From an uncultured Clostridia bacterium (GTDB lineage Bacteria > Bacillota > Clostridia > TANB77 > CAG-508): 17,775 bases of DNA. The position numbers and the translations under genes were made by a program. The notes below the pieces were generated by a model. The model saw only the letters and a program-made list of their open reading frames with translations. It did no database searches and was not told where the DNA came from. This document shows positions 9,201 to 15,673 of the stretch, piece after piece. Positions within the stretch are counted from its first letter, which is position 1, and the number at the start of each line of letters is the position of its first letter. Location of the stretch: contig CAQPRV010000052.1 of assembly GCA_948857205.1 (NCBI GenBank), positions 1-17,775 on the forward strand, given 5' to 3'.

Positions 9201-12200
9201 ATTATATAGTCTAAAAAATGAAGATGTAGAATTTGACTTAGAAAATCTTGACAGAACAGCAACTGCAAAAGTAAAAGTAGCAAATCAACAAGCATACACA
9301 AGAATATCAGGAGTAGTATGGGATGACACACATGAAGAAGGAAAAGAAACATTAAGAAATAACTTATATGACAGTAGAGAAACACTAATAAAAGGAATAG
9401 AAGTAAGACTAGTTTATGCTGGAACAGACACAACAGTAAGACAAGAAGCAAAAGACGGAGAAGAAGGAGCTGAATTCATAACATATACAGATGAAAATGG
9501 ATATTATGAATTTAACAAAGTACTAAAAGCTGAATTAAGTAAATATAACGTAAAATTTAAATACAACGGATTAAGATATGAAAGAGTAAGTCCAATTACA
9601 AATGTAAAAGAAATCAATGGTTCAAAAGCAGATGACATAGACAGAGAAGGATTTAACGCAAAATATGCAATAATAGAAAAAGGAGTATCAAAAAAAGAAG
9701 ACAAGACAGATACTAATAATCTAAATTATACTAGAAAAGACCATACATCAACACTAGTAAAGAACTTAGGATACACAGCAGAACCAGAAGACTATGAAGG
9801 AAGAGTAGATCCAATAGCCGATAGTGGAGGTACAAGAATATATGCAGACACATCAATAATCGACTTAGAAGAACATTTACAAAAATATGATGATTCAAAA
9901 TACAAAGAAGTAAGGCACATAAATTTAGGAATATATGAAAAAGAGCAACCAGACATATCAGTAATGAAAGATTTACAAAACATAAGAACAGAAATAAATG
10001 GAAAAGAACACACATATAATTATGAGCAAAGATTTTTAAATATGGGACTAGCTGGTGGAGATGGACATGATGTAGGTGTTAAATTTGGAAATAAATATGG
10101 AAAAATGAAATATACAAGAGCAATATACAAATCAGATTATACAAATGTAAGCTTAGGGGCAAAAGAATTAGAAGTATATGTTACATACAAAATACAAATG
10201 AAAAACACATCAACATCTCTACAAACCAAAGTAAATAGACTGGTGGACTATTATGACTTAGACTATGAGCAACTTCCAAAGGTTGGAACAAAAATAGATG
10301 GAACAACAGGTAAAATTACTGAAGAATTGAAGAACGAAAGAATAAAAACAGAAAAAGGCAGTGATAATCAAAAATTAACAATTTTATTAGATGACTTATC
10401 AAAAATACCAGCACAAGAAACTCAAGATATATATGTACAATTTAAACTAACAAGAGAAACAGTTAAAAAATTAGAAGAAGAAGCAGAGAAGATAGAAAGC
10501 GGAGAACCAGGAGATAATTTAACTAATAATCTTGTAGAAATTGACTCATATTCAGTATTTGATGAATGGGGATATGTATATGCAGGTATAGACAAAGACT
10601 CAGAGCCAGGAACTATCGTACCAGGAGATGAAAGCACATATGAAGATGATACAGACTCAGCACCACCAATATCATGGATACAACCAGATAAAAATCCATC
10701 AATGAGAGAATTCAGAGGTAAAGTATTCTTAGACAAAACAACAGGAGAACTAAAATTTGGTCAAATAAGAGAAGGTGACGGAATGTATAATGACAGTGAA
10801 CCAGGAATTAAGGGAGTAAAAGTAAAACTTGTTGAAAAAGACACAGGAATAGAATATTATATAGGAGAAGGTAGATACAAAGACGGAAGCGGAAAGACAT
10901 TTAATAATTATGTAGAAAGTAGCGATTCTTCAATAAGTGAGGTAAATAGTCTTACAGATGATAATGGAGAATATCTAATAAGAGGATATGTACCAGGAAA
11001 CTATGTAATAAAATATACTTGGGGAGGACAGACAGTAGAAGTATCATATGACGGAATAACAAGCAAAACTACAGAGACTTTAGAAGTAAAAAATTATAAA
11101 GGAACAATATACGATTATACAAGAAACAAAGTTAATGACCAGTACTGGTATAAAGGAAAAGGAACAGGAAATAACAATGTTGACTTAAGATATTCAGATG
11201 CAATAGATGACTATGAAACAAGAGAAAATATTGATCAAGAATTAAAACAAGTAGTTTATTCTAATAGAAAATATACAACAACTGAAATGACATCAACATC
11301 ATTAGATATGAATATAGAAGTTGAATATGATAAAGCAGATGAATATACAAAAGGAGAATCATATATCTATAATATTCATAATGTAGACTTTGGAATTGCA
11401 GAAAGAGCAAGACAAAGAGTAGAAATAAAGAAAAGAATAAGTCATTTAAGAGTAATACTAGCAAATGGTGAAGTAGTTTCAGATGTAGAAGTTGCAGAAG
11501 ATGGAACAATGACAGGAGAAAATAGACATGTTACATTTATGAATACTATAGAAGACATAGGTTATGATAAACTAAATCCAACACGTAGACCAACGAGATA
11601 TGAGCTAGGATTTATAAAAGTAGAACTAGATAATGAAATATTACAAGGTTCTAAACTGGAATTAACATATAGATTCAAATTCTACAATCGTAGTGAAGTA
11701 GATATAAATAATGAAGATTACTATAAATTTGGTACAACAGCACCTCTATATAGTGGAGGATACACAATTCTTAAAGAAGACAAAGATACAGGAAAGAAAG
11801 TTGATGAAAGAGAAGTAATAAAAATATCTCCAAGTGTAATAGTAGACTACTTAGATAAAAATTGGGGATATGAGCAAAGCGAAAATAACGAATATGGATG
11901 GAAATCAATAACACAAGAAGAATTCAAAAATCTTAAAGATCAAGTAGGTAGATCAATACCATTAAATGAAGAATCTATATTTGGAGATAGTTCAGATATT
12001 AATAATAGAGTAATATTATATACAGAATATCTAGCAAATAGTGCAGTATTACCAGCAAGAGACAAAACTGTAGACTTAAAGGTATCTAAAGAATTAACAA
12101 CATCTGATGATATATCATTAAATAATGAAACAGAGATATTAGAATTAGATAAGTGGGATCATAGCACAGATAAAGAAGATGACAATCCACCAGGAGTAAA

Positions 12201-12405
12201 AGGAGGAGAAATTCCAACAATGCCAGGTGATAAAGTACCAGGAGAAAGTCCTAAAGGATCAGATGAATCTGAAGCACCAACTGTAATTGTAACACCAAGT
12301 ACAGGTAATAATCTTGGATATGTAATACCAATAGTCTTAGGAATAGTTTCTCTTGCAATAGTAGGAGTTGGAGTAGTATTCATAAAGAAAAAAGTTCTAA
12401 AATAG
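6244..12405 (+). CDS. Giant multi-domain surface protein (2053 aa) with SpaA/prealbumin-like and SdrD-B-like modules and sorting-like tail
   Basis: A TTG start gives a signal peptide (cleavage likely after VYA, residue 30). Residues about 35-200 form a head with C108 and KHSAW at 174-178, reminiscent of a thioester domain but lacking its Gln. SpaA/prealbumin-like modules begin near 376, 486, 598, 732 and 873. The first three show the family's N-terminal Lys strand (KIIKVDVD, VIKKIED, ITIVKKD) and Glu near the end (TIEETAPPKGY, TVVETKAPKEY, TITEIQAPLGY), the pattern of intramolecular isopeptide bonds. Proline linkers (PPPPPGG) separate modules. SdrD-B-like domains start near 1018 (YTRISGVVWDD) and 1489 (REFRGKVFLD), with DUF11-like stretches between. 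The C-terminus is a Pro/Gly/Asp-rich spacer, T2017-PSTG-2021, a hydrophobic helix and KKKVLK, resembling a divergent sortase signal. No sortase is in the window. Role inferred: rigid stalk or adhesin. Confidence 0.85.
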   Translation: MEKVKNKILVGIFILLCLVGSFIAIYKVYAASEPQTIKVPILDDDGNRTGEKTIEDDHDLAKWATNSTKEDNKSFINSELNKFINTSIGLYWGDSKGHPTIRFPGAACMFHNQSGSERGRYKIVNVIDFFGTSATVYSSPTDAGANVKGAEMNGALLYAMNKAASGNVDVADAKHSAWKSAFKRLFFEHRNLLSLIDPGFKSGDSNNDSTNATIDSNIEEAKREGKKFEDPTKKPKKATTTKKATQNKSGYLGPFKIQTMTGYKPTKLTLELGSDDSLGSEFTISKVSTKDGDTYKEINLDKIKEGEAFYIKHEEKITDDWKVKLNFKSIGYKGRLVLIREKVSEGQNLAIYGAPTSSKESASLKWIGSIHEEELGNLKIIKVDVDNPKTKLEGAEFKVYSEDKSFLKANLKTDENGEINLSDLKPGRYTIEETAPPKGYYKTSKMQQKGYSILEGRNWIVVNVYSSNDEENPVEVTFMNPKESGEGKLVIKKIEDGTEKVLSDGFEFKVTGPYNYEKYVYLKDGKGYLKGDGTTEDKQISSGSVIELSNLPYGEYTVVETKAPKEYSINYNKESVTITEKTKIVYVTIKNKPVDTKKGQITIVKKDAVTGEKLIGAKFKITAFPREEFDYSGYNPSSGGPPPLKTVYGYDKEIEVTDKEGIVLSNLEAGTYTITEIQAPLGYNISDPKVQTAEVKEGKDGEEATKVTVDFYDYKRPPPPPGGDPDEEASEGEIIIYKYDEDVEKPIKGAKFKISQQCAELELIPPKYERYRWKWESNYSDYTTVTTGDDGYVRITVPVSWDKYNSKSELTEGKRYRYKIQEIDCEVPYDINDQIYIYGSSEGIIESDSMELWESEDGYEGEGKLKSFPNKLYGNIELYKVDDDDYEGEKEDPLKDAKFIFYYIDEEGTKNYISSYTEVKNDKVDPDGTKGILAPSKVEFTTNEENAKEFVTDAEGYIKLNKLPAHRKYYAHETGLVEPDDENFFRLYSLKNEDVEFDLENLDRTATAKVKVANQQAYTRISGVVWDDTHEEGKETLRNNLYDSRETLIKGIEVRLVYAGTDTTVRQEAKDGEEGAEFITYTDENGYYEFNKVLKAELSKYNVKFKYNGLRYERVSPITNVKEINGSKADDIDREGFNAKYAIIEKGVSKKEDKTDTNNLNYTRKDHTSTLVKNLGYTAEPEDYEGRVDPIADSGGTRIYADTSIIDLEEHLQKYDDSKYKEVRHINLGIYEKEQPDISVMKDLQNIRTEINGKEHTYNYEQRFLNMGLAGGDGHDVGVKFGNKYGKMKYTRAIYKSDYTNVSLGAKELEVYVTYKIQMKNTSTSLQTKVNRLVDYYDLDYEQLPKVGTKIDGTTGKITEELKNERIKTEKGSDNQKLTILLDDLSKIPAQETQDIYVQFKLTRETVKKLEEEAEKIESGEPGDNLTNNLVEIDSYSVFDEWGYVYAGIDKDSEPGTIVPGDESTYEDDTDSAPPISWIQPDKNPSMREFRGKVFLDKTTGELKFGQIREGDGMYNDSEPGIKGVKVKLVEKDTGIEYYIGEGRYKDGSGKTFNNYVESSDSSISEVNSLTDDNGEYLIRGYVPGNYVIKYTWGGQTVEVSYDGITSKTTETLEVKNYKGTIYDYTRNKVNDQYWYKGKGTGNNNVDLRYSDAIDDYETRENIDQELKQVVYSNRKYTTTEMTSTSLDMNIEVEYDKADEYTKGESYIYNIHNVDFGIAERARQRVEIKKRISHLRVILANGEVVSDVEVAEDGTMTGENRHVTFMNTIEDIGYDKLNPTRRPTRYELGFIKVELDNEILQGSKLELTYRFKFYNRSEVDINNEDYYKFGTTAPLYSGGYTILKEDKDTGKKVDEREVIKISPSVIVDYLDKNWGYEQSENNEYGWKSITQEEFKNLKDQVGRSIPLNEESIFGDSSDINNRVILYTEYLANSAVLPARDKTVDLKVSKELTTSDDISLNNETEILELDKWDHSTDKEDDNPPGVKGGEIPTMPGDKVPGESPKGSDESEAPTVIVTPSTGNNLGYVIPIVLGIVSLAIVGVGVVFIKKKVLK

Positions 12406-12420
12406 AATTCTAAATAAAGT

Positions 12421-12448
12421 AAAAAAGAACTCGAAAGAGTTCTTTTTT
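12421..12448 (+). terminator. Intrinsic terminator of the giant surface-protein unit
   Basis: A perfect 12-bp stem pairs aaaaaagaactc (12421-12432) with gagttctttttt (12437-12448) around a GAAA tetraloop, ending in six T. It begins 15 bases after the stop codon. The A/T symmetry means it could work in both directions. Confidence 0.92.
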
Positions 12449-12540
12449 GCCATTGGGGACGGAGAATTTTGGCAATTTTTATTTAATTTAAAGTAGCACA
12501 AGAGATTTTAATTCTTTATTTTTTAAAGGTTTCAAAGCAA
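12448..12540 (+). repeat. Dispersed REP-like element, copy B, first unit of a 93-bp tandem duplication
   Basis: The unit starts tgccattggggacggagaat (core 12455-12484) and continues through an AT-rich tail with aaagtagcacaa. It is directly followed by a second unit of the same length; the first 54 bases are identical and I count 8 mismatches over 93. It begins at the last T of the terminator. Confidence 0.9.
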
Positions 12541-12633
12541 TGCCATTGGGGACGGAGAATTTTGGCAATTTTTATTTAATTTAAAGTAGCACAAAAGATT
12601 CTAATTCTTTATTTTTGAGAGGTTTTAGGTCAA
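12541..12633 (+). repeat. Dispersed REP-like element, copy C, second unit of the 93-bp tandem duplication
   Basis: Same orientation as the preceding unit, with the core at 12548-12577. Mismatches to the first unit are all in the second half, which suggests either drift or recombination keeping the core end identical. Confidence 0.9.
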
Positions 12634-12788
12634 TAATTTTAAAATCCTAATACATGTATTTCTTAAGATTTTTAGAATGAAGCATCGAAAACAATAAAGT
12701 ATTACAACCTTTTTAGTAAATAAATATTTTAAATAAAAATTGCCAAAATTCTCCGTCCCCATATTAGTTAAAAAAATAATAAAAAAAG
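12634..12788. other. Remainder of the 12406-12866 intergenic region
   Basis: No gene is visible between the tandem repeats and the promoter of the pilin-like gene. The stretch contains a small palindrome (atacatgtat, about 12650-12659), the inverted repeat copy at 12731-12760 and a run of A-rich sequence leading into the promoter. Confidence 0.5.
12731..12760 (-). repeat. Dispersed REP-like element, copy D, inverted
   Basis: The exact 30-base reverse complement of the cores at 12455-12484 and 12548-12577. With copy C it forms a facing pair enclosing about 150 bases, the arrangement seen in REPIN-type or MITE-like elements. Confidence 0.9.
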
Positions 12789-12817
12789 TTGAAAAAAGTT
12801 TTAAAAAATGTTATAAA
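12789..12817 (+). promoter_or_regulatory. Strong promoter of the pilin-like InlB-repeat gene
   Basis: TTGAAA at 12789-12794 and TATAAA at 12812-12817 are 17 bases apart, and TG at 12809-12810 gives an extended -10. It lies 50 bases before the AGGAGG at 12856-12861 and just right of repeat copy D. Confidence 0.7.
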
Positions 12818-12855
12818 TAAAAAAAAGTGTATTAATTTAGTTACATAACATATAT

Positions 12856-12869
12856 AGGAGGTATGTATG
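12856..12869 (+). promoter_or_regulatory. Shine-Dalgarno pointing to an out-of-frame ATG
   Basis: AGGAGG at 12856-12861 is five bases before ATG 12867, ideal spacing. That ATG encodes MRKTNENK and then leaves the frame of the pilin-like protein. The first ATG in the protein's frame, 12880, is 18 bases from the Shine-Dalgarno, which is too far for efficient use. Confidence 0.75.
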
Positions 12870-12879
12870 AGAAAAACAA

Positions 12880-14616
12880 ATGAAAATAAGCGGAATTACA
12901 TTAATAGTACTTGTAATAACAATAATAGTACTATTAATATTAGCAGGAGTAACAATAATAACATTAACAGGAGAAAATGGAATACTAAAAAGAGCAACAA
13001 AAGCAGGAGAAGAAACAGAAAAACAAACAGTAACAGAAGAATTAAAATTACTAATAACAGAAGCAAGACTAGGACTACTAAATGAAAAACAAATAACAAA
13101 TCCAACAATAGAAGATGTAGTAAAATGGATAAAAGATAATTATGATACAGAAATAGATATGACAATACTATATAGAAAAACAGCAAATGTAGAAATTGAT
13201 GACAGTGAAATAACAGATATAGAAACAGGCGGAAAAAATAAAATAGAATATGCAGAGATAGAATATAAAGGATATGTATTCATATTAAAAGGAGATTTAA
13301 CAATAGATGAAGGACAAACAAGCAAGGAAACAACAGAAACATATACAATAACATATAATTTACAAGGTGGAGAAGATGAAAAAGATTTTCCAAGTAAACA
13401 AATAAAAGAAGGAAGAAGAATAATAGCAAGAGAACCAGTAAAGCTAGGAAATAAATTTAAATCATGGAATACAAGAGAAGATGGAAGTGGAACAACATAT
13501 GAAGTAGGAGGAATATTTAAAGAAAAGCAAAATACAACATTATATGCAATATGGGAAATATCAGAATATACAATAACATTTAATTATTTAGGTGGAGTTA
13601 TAAGTACAACAAGTAAAGGGGCAAGATATAATGAGTCATATGGTGCTTTACCAGTTACAACAAAAGAGGGACATGATTTTTTAGGATGGTATACGTTAGA
13701 AAGTGGAGGAGAAAAGATCGATTCTTCAACATTATATAAGGCATTAGGAGATCAAACATTGTATGCACATTGGAAATTAAAGCAATACACAGTAACATAT
13801 GATGCAAATGGAGGAACAGGAGCACCAGAAGAACAAAAGAAATCATATGGTCAGCCATTAACGTTAAGCACAAAGGTACCAAAAAAATCTGGAAATACAT
13901 TTTTAGGATGGGCAAAAGATCAAAATGCAACAATAGCACAATATCAAAAAGGAGAAAGTTATACCGAGAATAGTGATGTAAAATTATGGGCAATTTGGCA
14001 AACATGGCCTGTAGCTTCTTCTGTAATAACAGTAGCAAATTATGGAGAAAGTGTCAATTATAATGGTAATGGAATAATAGATTGGAGAATTCTTCATAAA
14101 GATACTTCACATATTTATATAATAACAAGTGAATATTTACCAACATCATCAATACCAAATATTAATGGTATGAGCAAAAATGAAACTTATTGTGTTGGTG
14201 GAAGCATTAATAGAGAAGAATTTATAAAAGTATTAAATAACACATCGTTATGGACAATGTTTGTAAATGGTATAAACGGAGCGACGGCTACAGCAACACC
14301 AACGGTAGAATTATTAATTGAAAGTTATAATAAAAAACATAACACAAGTTTACCTACAAATGTCAGACAGACAATAGATAATAGCGATACTCTATATGTA
14401 CCACACACATCTAAATTTAATAAATGTGATGGAATCTTTTTGGCTTCGCCTTATAGTGTAGATACAGAAGGAGTATGGCGTGTAAATTATAATGGATTGG
14501 TATTTGGATCAGATCCTTATTATAGTTCTAATTATGGTTTAAGACCAGTAATATGTATGCCTTCTAGTGTTAAAGCAATAAAAGGTAGCGATGGAAAATG
14601 GATATTTGAAAATTAA
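12880..14616 (+). CDS. Surface protein with pilin-like N-terminus, three InlB/Listeria-Bacteroides repeats and lectin-like C-terminus (start possibly frameshifted)
   Basis: The N-terminus (SGITLIVLVITIIVLLILAG) resembles a type IV prepilin segment but has Val instead of Glu at position +5, so it may serve mainly as a membrane anchor. Residues 45-150 form a conserved head shared with the paralogue at the right edge (KWIKDNYDTEIDMTI, EYKGYVFILKGDLTID). Three InlB/List-Bact repeats follow at about 154-227, 229-300 and 302-373, each ending in LYAIW, LYAHW or LWAIW. The last 190 residues (DWRILHKDTSHIYIITSEYL, GIFLASP, VWRVNYNG, YGLRPVICM) resemble a DUF6273/C-type-lectin or formylglycine-enzyme-like fold. 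A strong promoter precedes it. The good ribosome-binding site serves ATG 12867 in another frame; losing one A from the A5 at 12872-12876 would restore a leader MRKQMKIS. The gene may thus be switched, damaged or affected by a base error. Ligand unknown. Confidence 0.8.
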   Translation: MKISGITLIVLVITIIVLLILAGVTIITLTGENGILKRATKAGEETEKQTVTEELKLLITEARLGLLNEKQITNPTIEDVVKWIKDNYDTEIDMTILYRKTANVEIDDSEITDIETGGKNKIEYAEIEYKGYVFILKGDLTIDEGQTSKETTETYTITYNLQGGEDEKDFPSKQIKEGRRIIAREPVKLGNKFKSWNTREDGSGTTYEVGGIFKEKQNTTLYAIWEISEYTITFNYLGGVISTTSKGARYNESYGALPVTTKEGHDFLGWYTLESGGEKIDSSTLYKALGDQTLYAHWKLKQYTVTYDANGGTGAPEEQKKSYGQPLTLSTKVPKKSGNTFLGWAKDQNATIAQYQKGESYTENSDVKLWAIWQTWPVASSVITVANYGESVNYNGNGIIDWRILHKDTSHIYIITSEYLPTSSIPNINGMSKNETYCVGGSINREEFIKVLNNTSLWTMFVNGINGATATATPTVELLIESYNKKHNTSLPTNVRQTIDNSDTLYVPHTSKFNKCDGIFLASPYSVDTEGVWRVNYNGLVFGSDPYYSSNYGLRPVICMPSSVKAIKGSDGKWIFEN

Positions 14617-14635
14617 AGATATTTAAATTAAATAT

Positions 14636-14661
14636 AAAAATTGCCAAAGTTTTCCGTCCCC
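14636..14661 (-). repeat. Dispersed REP-like element, copy E, diverged
   Basis: The plus strand reads aaaaattgccaaagttttcc followed by gtcccc, two substitutions from the other copies. The preceding tttaaattaaatat also matches the AT tail of copies B and C in reverse. It lies 20 bases after the stop of the pilin-like gene and directly before the popT promoter. Confidence 0.8.
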
Positions 14662-14662
14662 A

Positions 14663-14691
14663 TAGACAATTTTTCATTTATGTAGTAAAAT
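14663..14691 (+). promoter_or_regulatory. Putative popT promoter
   Basis: TAGACA at 14663-14668 and TAAAAT at 14686-14691, each one base from consensus, are 17 bases apart and 30 bases before the start codon. The -35 box starts two bases from the end of repeat copy E. Confidence 0.6.
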
Positions 14692-14721
14692 GAAAATACT
14701 TTCAAAAAATAAGGGGGACAT

Positions 14722-15618
14722 ATGAAAAAAATAAAAGAACTATTAATGAATTTTATACAAGGATTTTGTATGGCACTAGCTGATAGTGTACCAGGTGTAT
14801 CTGGAGGGACAATAGCATTTTTACTAGGATTTTATGACAAATTTATAACTTCATTAGATAAAATAGTAAGAGGAAATATAGAAGAAAAAAAATCAGCACT
14901 AAAATTTTTAATAAAACTTGGAATAGGATGGGCAATAGGATTTTGTATATCTGCAACAATTCTTTCAAATCTATTTCATACACAAATATATGCAATGAGT
15001 TCTCTATTTATAGGTTTTATAATCTTTGCCATTCCAATTGTAATTTATGAAGAAAAAAATACATTAAGAAACAAATACCAACATATAATTTTTACAATAA
15101 TTGGAGCTATTTTTGTAATATCAATAACATTATTATCATCACATACATCAGATGGTATAAACATTACTAATTTAAATTTATGGACAATTATATATGTATT
15201 TATATCAGCTGCTATTGCAATTTCAGCAATGGTATTACCTGGAATATCAGGTTCAACACTTCTATTAATATTTGGATTATATATACCAATAATGAACGCT
15301 ATAAAAGAATTTTTACACCTTAACTTTTCATATTTTCCAATACTTCTTGTTTTTGGGTTAGGTATAATAGCAGGAATTCTACTTTTTATTAGATTAATAA
15401 AACATTGTTTAGAAAAATATAGAAGTCAAACAATTTATACAATTATTGGTATGATGATTGGTTCTCTATACTCAATTACTCAAGGTCCAACTACTTTATC
15501 TGAACCACAAGCTGCTATGAATTTTTCTACATTTAATTTTTTATTTTTTATAATAGGTATTCTAATTCTTGTAGCTTTACAAGCACTTAGACATTTTGCT
15601 GATAAAAAAGAAATTTAA
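14722..15618 (+). CDS. popT: DUF368 family polyprenyl-phosphate transporter (PopT)
   Basis: DUF368 proteins return undecaprenyl phosphate, the lipid carrier of wall precursors, to the inner leaflet of the cytoplasmic membrane. The 298-residue product is the usual length, with about eight to ten hydrophobic segments. It shows the family's two internally related motifs: DSVPGVSGGTIAFLLGFY at residues 21-38 and VLPGISGSTLLLIFGLY at 171-187, an inverted-repeat transporter design. ATG 14722 follows GGGGG (14713-14717) by four bases. It has its own promoter and a shared terminator with the convergent exoA. Base composition is more balanced than in the A-rich surface genes. Family membership is clear; the transport role is taken from characterised DUF368 members. 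Confidence 0.92.
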   Translation: MKKIKELLMNFIQGFCMALADSVPGVSGGTIAFLLGFYDKFITSLDKIVRGNIEEKKSALKFLIKLGIGWAIGFCISATILSNLFHTQIYAMSSLFIGFIIFAIPIVIYEEKNTLRNKYQHIIFTIIGAIFVISITLLSSHTSDGINITNLNLWTIIYVFISAAIAISAMVLPGISGSTLLLIFGLYIPIMNAIKEFLHLNFSYFPILLVFGLGIIAGILLFIRLIKHCLEKYRSQTIYTIIGMMIGSLYSITQGPTTLSEPQAAMNFSTFNFLFFIIGILILVALQALRHFADKKEI

Positions 15619-15629
15619 CTAAAAAAACT

Positions 15630-15670
15630 AAAAAGCATTTTGAATTATAAATAAATTCAAAGTGCTTTTT
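15630..15670. terminator. Bidirectional terminator between popT and exoA
   Basis: A 17-bp stem with one G-T pair joins aaaaagcattttgaatt (15630-15646) to aattcaaagtgcttttt (15654-15670) across a 7-base loop. A and T runs flank both sides, so it can end both convergent transcripts. It lies 11 bases after the popT stop and three bases before the exoA stop. Confidence 0.9.
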
Positions 15671-15673
15671 ACT

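Noticed and set aside
9197..11509. Leu-rich minus-strand open frames opposite the 2053-aa gene
   Set aside because: Same cause: reverse reading of A-rich codons; the plus-strand gene explains the region fully.
12448..12760. CRISPR array
   Set aside because: Only two direct units, contiguous with no spacers, plus one inverted copy.
12867..13085. A 72-codon Asn/Arg-rich open frame following the good ribosome-binding site
   Set aside because: After its first eight codons it is only a shifted reading of the A-rich pilin-like gene; it is kept as evidence for a frame break, not as a gene.
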